Part shown: positions 35,276 to 46,795 of the stretch, piece after piece
Position numbering within the stretch: the first letter of the stretch is position 1
Layout: each line of letters starts with the position of its first letter
Assembly: GCA_039583875.1 (NCBI GenBank)
Contig: CM077161.1
Coordinates: 62,191,885 to 62,255,884, forward strand
From: Platanthera guangdongensis
Taxonomy: Eukaryota > Streptophyta > Magnoliopsida > Asparagales > Orchidaceae
Direction: 5' to 3'
Length of the DNA stretch: 64,000 nucleotides
Translations under genes and position numbers: made by a program
The notes under the pieces: model-generated
Databases searched by the model: none
Seen by the model: only the letters and a program-made list of their open reading frames with translations
What the model was told of the DNA's origin: nothing

Positions 35276-35283
35276 TATTTATA
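35276..35283 (-). promoter_or_regulatory. TATA box of antisense gene 2
   Basis: TATAAATA on the minus strand, 64 bp upstream of the ATG at 35212 and followed by GGGCCTTCTGC. It is identical in core sequence to the LTR TATA boxes of the element and to that of antisense gene 1. Confidence 0.65.
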
Positions 35284-35735
35284 GCTAAAGAGTCTGACAA
35301 CTTTTTGACCAGGCCGCAGAGCTCGCAACTCCAATCCGCACAGTCCGCAAAAAATTAAAGCACAGCTAAACAACAACGTGGATACAAACACAGATTCACA
35401 TGCCAAGGAAAATTCAAAGCAAAAAGTTGTGGCCGGCACAATTTATTGTCCGCCCAGATCGCGCTTTTTCTCCCGGCAGGTCACGTGGAGCGGATACATT
35501 TTCAATCCGCTTAGTTCGCAGTATTTCCAACCTGCAGGTTAAATAACGAGAATCGGACACAACATTAGTCCGCAAAATTCGCCACATCACAAGGATTAAG
35601 CTACATAATTTGCGGATATATAATCTGAGTCCACACAGATCAAATAGAGTTCATTTTACAACACAACATTGCTTGAAGCACAATTATCCAAACAATTATA
35701 CAATTAAGCAAATAAAAGCTCAAGGCATTGCGGAC
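35284..35735 (-). other. Spacer between the two antisense genes
   Basis: No ORF is seen. On the minus strand the part after 35735 is T-rich (TTTATTTGCTTAATTG), as a 3' untranslated region would be. Several GTCCGC/GCGGAC words are present, the recurrent word of the element. Confidence 0.55.
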
Positions 35736-37709
35736 TCAGCGGTCCCTATTATCGGTCTGCGCCGGCCTTTCTGCTCTGTCTCTGCATAAATGAGCTGCTT
35801 GATCGCTTATCTGAAGAATTTCGCTATACACACGACAGAGATGATGATGAATGACATTTATGGTCTGGTGCATATGAGCAGCTTCCCGATCAACCCGACT
35901 GAGGGGCACCATTGGCTCCGTCGCCGGCCTCGGCTCCTCATCTGCAGATTGTTGGGCACCGTCTGCCAGTGCGACGATCTCTGGGGCAGCGCGATCTGAC
36001 ACTCGCGGCCTCTGCTCAGCGACCTAGGCAGCCCGCTTCCCTTTTTCTCCACGCACCGACGCCAAGTGCTTGCCTTTATAGAATCGGACGTCATCCGCAA
36101 GCCTCTTCTTCTCCCTTTCAGACCTCTCAAGCGCCCTCGAGATGCTGGCGATCTGGTCTTTTAGGGCCTTCTCGCGCTCTGCGGACGCTTTCTCACGCGC
36201 AGCGGATGCCCTCTCGCGCTCCTCTGATTTCTCTAGCTTTGCTTTAACACCTTGCATTTCAGCTTGGAATTTCATCTCTAACTCTTTTATAATGTTCAGG
36301 CTGGGCGGCTCATCCCTCGCGGATTCCACATGCGAGACCGCAACACCGCCGGTATTCGGCGTTACCACGAACTCACCACTTTCGATGGAGCCCGTCGGCG
36401 ACTTTCTACCTGCAACAAACAAAGTCAACTTCACATTCAAAGGCAGCTCGCGGCGGACGCAAAGAAAGGATGAAAGATCACTTCTAGACATAGCAACAGC
36501 GAGATGCCGACTATCGAATATGATTGGCCGACTTGCCCGCTCCGGGTCAAAGACGCTTAACCGCTTCTTCCATTCGCGGTGAACCTTTGCTCTTTTCTCA
36601 GCAGCCGAACTTGTTGAAACCACAATATCGTCCGTCTCAGTGATGATTTTGATTGGTCTTGACGTCCGCGGTGGCGACCTGTAAAGCCACTTACGCTGAA
36701 AGTATTTAGGCACCGGTTGAAGTTTACCTGATCGCAGTAGCTCCGCAGCAATCCGCAGATCCTCAGCGGCTTTATCCACTGCGACCTGCTTCGAGGCCGC
36801 CCCCACCGCAGCAACATGAACAACAATTTGTTTCTTCTGCTCCTCTATCTCCTCTTTCAGCCTCTCTCTCTCCTCTTCCTCTGCAGCAGACAAGGAAGGG
36901 AATTCGTCACCCTTATCCCCAGTGGCCGCCTCAGATTGCTGCAGTACAACCAGCAAGGATTCGTTGATTAAATCAAGTCGATCGACGACTATGGAATCAA
37001 TTATCTCATCCGTGGATAAACTGACCGTGGAGAGGGAGTTATCTCCCTGGATTTGGGCCTCCGGTGTAACCAGATCGCTGTCAAGAACTTCTTTATCGCG
37101 CGGTCTGTATTGTAAGTCCGCATCCCCAGTCCTCTTGGAGACATTCTTCTCCTTCATTGTGCGTAGTTTCTTCTCCACCCGCTCGGCGACGGTCGCCCCA
37201 TCCCTCTTCCTCTTCTTTCTTTTAGCAGTCTTCTTAGCAGAATCCGCGGCAGACACCCCTAAGTCGGGCTGGTTTTCGCGGACAGTCTCAGGGTTCACAG
37301 CAGTCAATGTCTTTGAGGGCGCATCGTCCCCTTCCTCAGTTCGCCTGTCTTCTTCATCCAAGTCAACAATAGGCACCTGGGCATTGGGAGAAGATATGTC
37401 AGCCTCAATGTGTTCACCAATGGTGTTCGCCGAGGTCGCGGTTTTCTGGGAAAGGGCAGAGTCCGACAGGGTCACCATCTTTTCACTTCTCAATGGTTCG
37501 GCGTCGACTGTGGCATCTTCGCGAGCAGATATGTCGGCACGGCAGACTGCTTTCTCCGCAGGCTTCTGGCTGTGGGAACTCTCTCCTGTGGGGCGGACAA
37601 GATCCTTTTTTGTCGACCTCTTTGCTATCTTCTTGGTCTTCATAGGCATTGTCAGTTCTGGGTCGCCCTTTGCAGTGAGACTAGAGAAGAAAGCTCCAAG
37701 CCTTGTCAT
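35736..37709 (-). pseudogene. Element C antisense gene 1: long nuclear-type, coiled-coil protein
   Basis: The first ATG at 37707-37709 follows a TATA box by 85 bp. The open frame can be extended upstream to 37772 only by using TTG. It has 561 codons to a TAG at 36024-36026 and a further 95 codons in the same frame to TGA at 35736. The TAG falls in AA*VAEQRP, plausibly a former Gln. Visible features: a Lys/Arg cluster resembling a nuclear localisation signal (KKTAKRKKRKRDG), acidic stretches, EEEERERLKEEIEEQKKQI, and a strong coiled coil near the end (EKSEERERASAAREKASAER). No catalytic motif is recognised. A 72-bp in-frame segment, 36410-36481, looks like an intron. It may encode a nuclear accessory protein. 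Confidence 0.65.
36410..36481 (-). other. Candidate intron in antisense gene 1
   Basis: GTGATC donor at 36481 and TTTGTTTGTTGCAG acceptor ending at 36410. It is 72 bp and phase 1. It is a multiple of three without a stop, so retention is also possible. The acceptor is strong and the donor weak. Confidence 0.45.
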
Positions 37710-37793
37710 GCCGGACTGGAAAGTGGAGACCGCAAGTGGTGAGTAGCGCCCCGTGTCGATCGAGATTCTCAACAGTTCCAGGGCCTCCTGTGA

Positions 37794-37801
37794 TATTTAT
37801 A
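37794..37801 (-). promoter_or_regulatory. TATA box of antisense gene 1
   Basis: TATAAATA on the minus strand, 90 bp inside the 3' LTR boundary and 85 bp before the ATG at 37709. It lies in internal sequence and not in the LTR, so this gene would be driven by its own promoter. Confidence 0.65.
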
Positions 37802-37890
37802 GCGTTGGCGGCATTTTCGAGGCGTGCGGACTCGGCGGTTAAGAAAACATTTTCGAAGTTTTCTGGAAACTTAAAAATGTGCGGGGATTA

Positions 37891-38626
37891 TGTTAACCCC
37901 TCAGTCCGCAACACCCTGCAAGATTCCAAAGCCCCCCTTTCAACAAGCGCGGACACGATTTGTCAGTCCGCCCAGTCCGACAAGATCACCAATCAGACAC
38001 CAAGGTTGGTACCCAGCAACGGATGCAAGACCCTGTCCGCTCAGTATTGGATTCTATACAACGGCAGATGCAGTGTCTCGTCCGCCCAAGCCGCCACCCT
38101 CCAGTAAGATCGTGCCTAGCAGCAGTGGAAGCTCTAGTCCGCGAGCCCAGTCCGCCCCTTCTGCGCGGACTGGCGTGTTCTTTCTCTTTGCTTCAAGTCA
38201 CCGCTACCCGGTTCTCCTGTACCCCGGGCAGTCGGTTATTTTAGCCCTGCCCATTTGGGCAGGCCCCCTATCCTATAAATAGGGGGGAGGTGGTGCACCC
38301 AAGGCATGCTGACTCGGACCCAGGAGCCTACTTGTTACAGGCTGCGGACTCGAATCTTGAGCCTTGCAGACTCCCCCTCCCTCTGCTCTTGTCAACTTTT
38401 TCCTTTCACTTGTAACCAAATCCTTCTTGAATCAAGGGAAAGCCCGTCGCAAGAGAGGCATTCAGGCCGCGACGGGCGAAGTCTGTTGTTGCCGTGGTTC
38501 ACAACCCTGCTCTTCTTCCTGCCCTCATTCGCTTAGTAGATCACTACTCGCAGTCTCCCTATTCCCCGGTGTTCGAACAGTTAGCTGGTGGTGCTCGACC
38601 CCCCCTTGTGTTTTCGTGCATCAACA
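37891..38626 (+). repeat. Element C 3' LTR
   Basis: 736 bp, TGTTAACCC to CATCAACA, with TATAAATA at 38274-38281. The preceding GTGCGGGGATTA is the only candidate polypurine tract and is weak. About 32 differences from the 5' LTR by eye, many of them C/T or G/A. Confidence 0.95.
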
Positions 38627-38631
38627 CATAT
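38627..38631. repeat. Target-site duplication of element C, right copy
   Basis: CATAT, identical to 5326-5330. The gag frame of element E resumes with GAACTGAATGAC. Confidence 0.95.
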
Positions 38632-40158
38632 GAACTGAATGACAAATTCTTTAGGTCTTTGACTAAGGATTGGGATACAAAGATCTGTGCCATAAGGGAA
38701 GTGGCCAGACTGGCGGAAATTTTACCTCCAACACTATTTGGTAAATTGCTGTCTTATGAGATGCAGCTGTTGTCCAGAAAGGAGGAAGAGAAAAATACAA
38801 AGGTTGACTCTAGAGATAAGTAAGTGGCCTTCAAAGTAGAAGCCACAAGGAAGAATAGGAGGATGTCTCCATCTTCTCCTAAGAAAGATGCAGAAGTGAT
38901 CTCAGAAAATTCTGATAATCACAATTCAGACAGCAGTAATTTTGAAGAAGACTTTGCTGCTTTTACAAGGAAGTTTCAGAGATTCTTAAAGAAGAAGCAG
39001 TGGAAATCTAAGCCATCCTCATCTCAGTCTAAGGATGACTATTATCAGAAGAGGAAATCATCCAGGAAGGACAGGAGTGGGAAAAAGCCTAGCAAGTCAA
39101 CTACATTAAAGATTATTTGTTATTACTGCAACAGACCTAGACATATTGTGGCTGACTATCCAGACAAAAGGAAGGAGTCTACTGATAAAAAGAAATCTCA
39201 GCATAAGAGCAAGAAGGAGAAATCCTTGGTAGCTAAGAAAGAGAAAAGTTGGACAGATCAATCAACTTCAGAGTCTGAATCTGAGACTGAGGCCTATATT
39301 GGTTTGTTTGCAACTGAAGAAGAGGATGAGTTCTTGAGATTACTGGACTCTATGTATCAGCAAGAAGACCATCAGTGCAAAGGACTGATGGCTATGTCTG
39401 AAGAAGACTAGTGCCAGGATCAACCTGGCCCCAATAAGGTAAACAGTTCACCTGTAGATTCTGATTACTTCACTGGGTCAGAATAAGATGCATCTGCATC
39501 AATAGATGTGGATGGGTCTGAATCTGAAGGAGATATTCATCAGCTTATAGATGAATATGGTGATTTGTTGCAGGCACTCAAGAGAAGCAAAAACCTGGCC
39601 AAAAATCTGGCTTAGGAAATTGCAGCTCTTAAGTTGGCTGCATCTGATTCAGATAAGCTGCTGGATCAGAAGATGAATGAGATTGGCATGCTGAAAAACA
39701 TAACTGTTATTCAGATGGGTACAATCACATTCAAAAATGATCAGATCAAAAGTCTGGAAAATAGACTTTAGAAAGTGAAGGAGATAGTGGCTAGTTTCTC
39801 TAAGCCAAAATCTGTCCTACCCCTAATTGATGACTTTGTGTCTCAAAAGGGTAAGACAGGATTAGGATTTAAGGGAACTGCATGGGCTGCACAGTCCAAT
39901 AATAAAGGCAAAGCCCCAGCACAAAACAAAAGATCAGCTTCAAACAATACAACTAAGATTGTACCTAAAAAGAGGTATAATAAGTATGAGTGCTGGTGCT
40001 GTGGCAAGATAGGCCATTATGTCTTAGACTGTTGGCACAATACCAGTGTCAGGAAGGATAGCAGTCTACCTGTTAGAAGAGCAGCAGGCAGATTTGTGAA
40101 GTTTCAGGCTAACTTGAACCAAGAACCCAAAAGTTATTTGGGTTCTAAGGTTAAGTAA
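38632..40158 (+). pseudogene. Element E gag, C-terminal part (decayed)
   Basis: It continues the gag frame from 5330: LTKDWDTKICAIREV and LFGKLLSYEMQLL (end of the UBN2-type domain), a Lys/Ser-rich region, a first zinc knuckle YYCNRPRHIVADYPD whose last Cys is Tyr, an acidic region, and a second, complete knuckle CWCCGKIGHYVLDC at about 39990. Stops occur at 38821, 39409, 39484, 39613, 39769 and 40156, all in one frame without a frameshift. A long Sirevirus-type gag with an extended C-terminus is the best match. Confidence 0.88.
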
Positions 40159-43100
40159 TCTTTGTTGCAGGTGAGTCCAAGTTGCCATGCCCCTATATGG
40201 TACTTGGACAGTGGATGTTACAGGCACATGACTGGAACAAGAGAATTGCTGAAGGACTACTCACCAATACTGAATGAGCCTAAAGTAATTTTTGGTGGTT
40301 CTGAAAAAGGAGTCATCAAATTATTAGGTAACATTTCTAACAACCTAATCACTATCACTCAAGTGGCATATGTGAAGGGTTTGAAACACAACCTAATAAG
40401 CATAAGCCAGCTGAGTGATCTTGGATATGACATTTCATTTATCAAGAATGAGTGTCATATCAAAAGTTTAAGTGATCAAAAAGTCATATTGACTGGCTAT
40501 AGAAATAGAAATGTGTATTACCTAAACTTTGAGTGTGAGAATAAAAAGTTTCCTATCTGTCTTGTGGCTGATGAGAAAGCCTCTCATTGTGTCAAATGGC
40601 ACAAGAGGCTAGCTCATCTTAACTACAAGACTATTAGCCAACTCTTTAGTAAAGAGTTAGTGAGGAATGGTCCTCAAGTTAAGTGCTATAAGGATGAGAT
40701 ATGTTCAGCTTGTCAAAAAGGCAAGCAGACCAGATCCTCCTCTCATAGCATAGAAACCAAAGACTCAGTGAGGTGCTTATACCTCTTGCATATGAATTTA
40801 TTTGGTCCTATGCCAGTTCATATTCTAGGTAGGAAGGTCTACACTTTTGTGGTTGGAGATGACTATTCTAGATTTTCTTGGGTATTCTTTCTGAGGCAGA
40901 AATCTGAAACCCCAAACATCTTCTATAATTTTGTCAAACAAATTCAGAATGAATTAGATAGTTCAGTGGTCAAAATCAGAAGTGACCATGGAACTGAATT
41001 CCAATCTGAAAGTATGACAAGATTGTGTGAAGAATTTGGGATTCATCAGTAATTCTCCTCACCTTGAACACCTCAGCAAAATGGCATTGCTGAAAGAAAG
41101 AATAGGACGTTGATTGAGGATGGAAGAGCACTATTGAGTGACACTACTCTCCCAGAATATTTCTGGGCTGAGACTGTAAACACTACATGCCATGTGCTCA
41201 ATAGGTCTTCCATCACCAAAAGCCACAAAAAGACACCCTATGAGGTTATGAAGGGCAGAAAACCAAACTTATCCTATTTTAGGATTTTTGGTTGCAAGTG
41301 TTATATGCTTAACAATGGCAAGTCTCACCTAACTAAGTTTGCTGCCAAATCCCAAGATGGGATATTTGTTGGATACAACAACAATAGTAAGGCTTATAGG
41401 GTCTACAATTTGGCTACTCAAGTTATAGAAGAGTCTATTCATGTCATATTTGATGAATCTAGACTTATTAATAGTGAGTTGTCAAGTAGTTCTTGTAGCT
41501 CCATAGGTATACAACAGAAGATGGACCAGCTTACTATCAGAGAAGATCCAACTGCAAAGCAGGTTGAGTAAAATGGTAGTTGCTGTCTAGGGGTGGTACA
41601 AGACACTCAAGAGGAAAATAAAGACCATGAGGTGCAGCATAATGAAGAGATTGAAGAAGGTCAAACTGTTGATAGATTACCTCCAGCAGTTAGATAGTTA
41701 AAGGATCATCCTGCACACCAGATCATTGGTGATCCAAGATATGAAGTACATACAAGGAGCAGGAACTCAGACACAGTTCTTTGCTCAAGCTTCTTATCTC
41801 ATTTGGAACCCAAGAGATTTGAAGAAGCTATTCAAGACCCACACTGGATTGATGTTATGCAGGAGGAGTTAAATTAATTCAGAAGGTGCAAGGTCTGGGA
41901 GTTGGTTCCAAAACCAAAGGGCCACAATATCATAGGGACAAAGTGGATTTATAGAAACAAGGTTGATGAGAGTGGGATCATAGTGAAGAACAAGGCAAGA
42001 CTAGTTGCCAAAGGATATAGGCAGCAAGAGGGCATTGACTTTGATCAGACTTTTGCTCCAGTGGCAAGGTTGGAAGAAATCACGCTATTCCTTGCCTATG
42101 CAGTATATCAAGGCTTCAAAGTGTTCGAACTGGATATTAAGACAACATTCTTAAATGGAGACTTAAAAGAGGAGGTCTATATAGAGCAGCCCTCAGGTTT
42201 TGTTGATCCACTCAAACCTAATTATGATTATAGACTTAGGAAAGCTTTATATGGGTTGAAACAAGCCCCAAGGGCTTGGTATGAAACCCTGTCTAATTTC
42301 CTCGTTGAGAACAAATTCTCAAGGGGGAAAATAGACAAGACTCTATTTCTTAGAGAATCCAAAGGAAAGATTATCCTAGTCCAAATATATGTTGATGACA
42401 TAATATTTGGTTCTACTGAAAATAACCTTTGTAGAAAGTTTGCAAAATTTATGCAAGGGAAATTTAAAATGAGCAGTATGAGAGAACTTAAGTTCTTCTT
42501 GGGCCTCCAAGTAAGACATATTGATGATGGCTTGTCCATATCCCAGTCTAAGTTCACCTAGGAGTTAATTAAGAAGTATGGTATGGAGTCATCCACTACC
42601 ATGAGAACTCCAATAGGTACAAGTATGTCTCTAAGAAAAGATGATGCAGGGAAACCTGTAGATGAATATTTATATAGAGGGATAGTTGGCTCCTTCCTTT
42701 ATCTGACTACTAGTAGACCAGATATCATGTATGGTACATGTGTCTGTGCTAGGTATCAATCCTGCCCTAAAGAATCTCATTATACTGTTATCAAAAGGAT
42801 TTTGAGATATCTTAAGGGCACACCTAATCTAGGCCTTTGGTATCCTAGGAATAGAGATTTTCTACTAATGGGCTATTCAGATGCATACTTTGCAGGTTGC
42901 AAAGTAGATAGGAAAAGCACAACAGACACCTGTCAATTTCTAGGAGGAAGACTGGTGTCATGAAGTGGTAAGAAGCAGACTAGTGTGGCAATTTCCACAG
43001 CTGAGTCTGAGTATGTTGCTGTAGGAAGTTGTTGTGCACAGCTGTTGTGGATACAACATCAGTTAGAAGATTATGGTATTCAGGTAAGTAGAACTCCATT

Positions 43101-43332
43101 ATTATGTGATTCTACTAGTGCTATTTCTATTGCTCATAATCCTGTTTCACATAGTAGAACAAAGCATATAGAAATAAGATAGCATTTTCTTAGAGATCCT
43201 GTAGAGAAAGAAGATATTTCTTTAGAATTTGTTAACACTGATTTACAAATTGCTGACATGTTCACAAAGCCTTTAGATGAAACTAAATTCAATAATTTCA
43301 AAATTAAATTAGGAATGTTGAACATAAATTAG
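40159..43332 (+). pseudogene. Element E pol: protease, integrase, RT, RNase H (decayed)
   Basis: Copia order in the same frame as gag. Protease: WYLDSGCYRHMTG near 40200. Integrase zinc domain: KWHKRLAHLN and CSACQKGKQ. Integrase core: HMNLFGPMP near 40790, in which the first catalytic Asp is Asn; then KIRSDHGTEFQ and PQQNGIAERKNRTL, with Asp and Glu kept. [24 protein letters not shown] and [10 protein letters not shown] near 42385. RNase H: GYSDAYFAGC, TAESEYVA and CDSTSAISIAHN. Stops lie near 41050, 41065, 41569, 41695, 41875, 42559, 42961 and 43180, with the frame ending at 43330. The Asp-to-Asn change alone would kill integration. Confidence 0.92.
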
Positions 43333-43939
43333 TTTAACAAATTTGGCTAAGTAAAATGGTGTTAACACAAAAAGTTATCTGTGTCGACACATAGTAGTTG
43401 GTGTCAACACTCCAGGGAAGTGATATCAACACATCTAGAAAATTGGTGTTGACACTTCAGAGAAGTAGTGTCGACACATCCAGAAGTGGTGTCAACACTT
43501 AGAATCAACACACAGAGTTCGTCGAGCGCAGAATCTACTGATCATCGAGTGCAGAATCGACACAGATTTCGTCGAGCGCAGAATCAACTGATCGTCGAGC
43601 GCAGAATGGACACATATCTTCGAGCGCAGATTCAACAACACTTCGTCGACCTCAAATCGTTGACTTCACGGGCTCTTCGTCGAACACGACCAAGAAAAAT
43701 AGAATTGGTGTCGACATATAGAAGTCCACACTTCTGTCGAGACATTAGAAGTCTGTGTCGACACATTTCAACTATGTCGACACATTAAGAGAATTTTGAC
43801 GTGACTTTTGAACTTCATGATTCAGAAGGGTATAAATAGGTCAACAACAAACCCTGTCGACACGCTCTCTATATTTTTGAGACCAAAACCTTGTGTCGAC
43901 AACTTCTCTCTTCTCAATCTAAGATTTCTCACAACCCCA
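43333..43939 (+). other. Element E palindrome-rich region between pol and the extra ORF
   Basis: No gene is seen. Positions 43378-43505 and 43710-43900 carry GTGTCGACAC-type words like those of the LTR. Positions 43515-43690 carry CGTCGAGCGCAGAATC repeats, related in core (CGTCGA) to the words in family F LTRs. It may act as a promoter or spacer for the downstream ORF. Confidence 0.75.
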
Positions 43940-46503
43940 ATGGTGCCAAAGCTTGAAGATAACATCAACGAAGGCTATGAGCTGGTTCGCAATGCTTTTG
44001 ATAATGCGGAACCAGAGATTAAAATAGTAGTAACCCTAATTGCAGAAAATGGTTTGGAATTTCTGGTATCTGAACCTACAAAGATATGGAAGAAAGAAAT
44101 ACTGGAATTCTATGGCACCGCTACTTTAGATTCTACTGGACTTAAGATCAAATCTACAGTTCAGGGTGCTAAAGTTAAACTTACCTTGAAGAGCTTAAGG
44201 AAAGCTCTTCAACTCCCCAGAACTCAAGAAGAAGAAGAAGTACCCTCTACCAAGACTAGGGAAGCACTTCAGTGGTGTGGATTGGATCCCACCATGAAGA
44301 TTGGATCTACAATGAACAGGAAAGGGATGAATCTGTAAGGAAAATTCCTTTCTGAAGTTGTTGGAAAGGTCATACTCTGCAAGCCAGGGGGACATGATAT
44401 GGTTTCAGCCTATATGTTCAGCCTGATGACCAGGATTATCTTCAGACTAAACACATATTGGTTTGCAGTAATCTTTAAAAAGATTAAGGAAAGCATTAAG
44501 AAGCCAAATCTAGGAAGAATCATGAGTCTATACTTGGCTGGAACAATTCCAGAAGTAAAGGAACAGTCTACTGGTTCTAAGATCAACCACATGAGAAAAA
44601 TGGATATCAGGATAATCTCCAGATGGGATAGAGTCCTAACAAAGGACATGTCTGATGAAGAGAGGCCAGAGATTCCTGAAAAATCACCTGCTCAAGACTT
44701 TAGACTTGATGATCAGATGCAAGGGGAGCCTCATCTTGAGGAAGAGACAACACAATTAGAAAGTGAAATGGCTACACAAACTATTCTTGAGGTAATCTAA
44801 GAAGTAAATCAATCAATTTTTAATAATGAGATGAAATACTAACTATGCGCTTAGTTGATGTTGACCAGACAACTCACCTCAACACTCAAGCACAAGATGT
44901 TATCATGGAGGATATATCTACAGCTGCAAATGCTCCTGAGTTGGTGGTGCCTCAAATCCCAACTCAACAAGAGTTTACCCTAGAAGAGTTGTTCACTGGT
45001 ATGGATCAAGCTGAGACTCAGGAGGAGAAAGAAAGAACTGAGGGGGAGTAAGATAACATTGAGGGGGAGCAACCTAGGACAGAAAAGGAATAGTCTACTA
45101 GTCCTAAGGAAAGAGTTGATATAGCCAGTACATCGGCTTCTGAAGATGAAGCAAAAATTCAAGCCAAGAAGAGAAAGCTGATGGTTTTCAAAAGAAGAAG
45201 CCAAAGCTATAAAAGGGCATTGCACACTTCTCCACAACCTGCCCCAGCCTTAGATTATAGTTCTTTGTTGGTATCCTTGCAAGTAAAGTTGGATGAACAA
45301 ATGATAGCCATGGAGAAATATATGGATGAGACTCATAAAGATCTGCAATTCTCCTTGGCTCAAGATATCAAATTCATAAGATTTGAAGTAAATCAGAACA
45401 AGAAGGAAATGACAGATTGTTTCCAAAAAGGTGGCAATGTTGTAGTCTATCTTGCAAAACAACACGTAGGCATAAAGACTCAAGTTGATGATATAGCTGT
45501 CAAGCAAGGCTATGTCCTTGAAAATCAACTAAGGATGAATGACAATCTGACTAAATCACATAATGTGATTGTTATAGAGTTAAAGAATACCGCTGCTGCC
45601 CAGACTGTGGCAAGTGTTAAAGCCAAGACAGATTTTGACAAACAATTACAGGAAGAACTAGCTGCTGTCCAAACATCTATTAAGACTTCACAAAAGATCA
45701 TTTCTGATCAGCTACTTAAAATAAAGTCATTTTATAAAGATGGTGTTAATTATCTATATGAACACGTAAGATTTCAGAAAGATGACCTCAGAGATCATAT
45801 TGAAAGAGAAGTCATAAAGGTGGAGAGAGTATTAGTCAAAGCAGACTGAGATCATGCTAAATGGATATCTAATAGCATCAGAGCCACCCTTGGATATCCA
45901 CCGCTCTGTGATGATGATAATGTAGCTGAGTCAGGTGTGCAACCTGCTTATTTTGAAGGTGATTAACCTGAAGTTGCTTAGGATATTTATCCTCCAGCAG
46001 ATTTTGATATGATTCAGCAAGAAGTACAATCTATGTACAACCCTCCAGAGGGTACTAAAAATGTTATTATTGAGAAAGTTGAAATGTCAGAGGCAGCTGT
46101 GAATAAGGAGCAAGAAGCTCAACTTTCAAAGAAAAGATTCAGAGAACAGGCTGAGTTGAAGGCTAATTTTGAGCAGTGGAGTCCAACATCCAGGAATATT
46201 ATTTTGACTTCCTGGAAAGCTGTAAAGGACAAGACCCATAACATGGGCAAATGGTACACTGAGCAAGAATGACAAAAGCATGTTGCTAGGCAAGAAGCTA
46301 TTCTGCAATATAGAAGAAAGGCAAAAGCTGGGAAGCTACCTCCTAATGCTCAGGAGCCTACCAAGTATTTCCCAAAGCCTTTTCACTATTTTGAAAGGCA
46401 AAGAATAAGGGCTGCAGGACAAAAGAACAAAGATCTGAAGGGCAAAAACCAGCTGAAGATACTGATGCTCCAGTACAAGCCAAGATCCAATCAGGCAAAG
46501 TAA
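43940..46503 (+). pseudogene. Element E extra ORF (env position), decayed
   Basis: ATG at 43940. The N-terminal part (LVSEPTKIWKKEILEFYGTA, LTLKSLRKALQLP) has the look of the plant-transposon-protein domain often found downstream of pol in Sirevirus-like elements (compare PF20167; not verified). The middle is acidic and Gln-rich. Positions 45240-45850 encode a long coiled-coil-like segment (VKLDEQMIAMEKYMDETHKD, KIISDQLLKIKSFYKDGVNY). The end is basic. No signal peptide or convincing membrane anchor is seen, so an envelope role is not supported. Stops lie at 44336, 44798, 45049, 45091, 45847 and others, with one frameshift between 44800 and 44845. Confidence 0.7.
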
Positions 46504-46795
46504 TAGTCATCAAGGAGCCTGAGCAGCATTAGGATAGATTTACTAGATTTTACAACATTGTAATCTTTAGTGTTAAAAATCTATGTAAACTATTGTTAAT
46601 AAACTTTTGAAAGTTTAAACAAAAAAATGATTAATGCTCATTATGTTTGCATTATTATTCTGTGATGTCATTTTATACATGTTTTGTTTATTAGTTACCC
46701 TGTCATATAATGTTTTTATACATCATAATGTGTGTTTATTATGAATGCTGTATATCATTGACTAAGGGTTATGACTTCTCCAAATAGGGGGAGAT
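46504..46795 (+). other. Element E 3' untranslated region and polypurine tract
   Basis: It is AT-rich with no ORF. It ends in AGGGGGAGAT (46786-46795), the polypurine tract directly before the 3' LTR. The same tract occurs in element F. Confidence 0.85.

Larger units (their letters stand above)
5331..38626 (+). mobile_element. Element C: Tat-lineage Ty3/gypsy retrotransposon with antisense genes
   Basis: Two 736-bp LTRs (5331-6066 and 37891-38626, about 32 differences by eye) are flanked by a perfect CATAT duplication. Gag, protease, RT, RNase H, a second RNase H and integrase share one forward frame, followed by an unusually long 6.2-kb 3' region carrying two antisense genes. Without nested element D it is about 13.2 kb. 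The second, archaeal-type RNase H and the long 3' region place it in the Tat lineage (Tat/Grande/Retand/Ogre group). At least seven in-frame stops make it non-autonomous now. Confidence 0.93.

Noticed and set aside
36922..37746. 274-codon plus-strand ORF in the element C 3' region
   Set aside because: Mirror of antisense gene 1, which has the TATA box, ATG, charged coiled-coil composition and nuclear signal.
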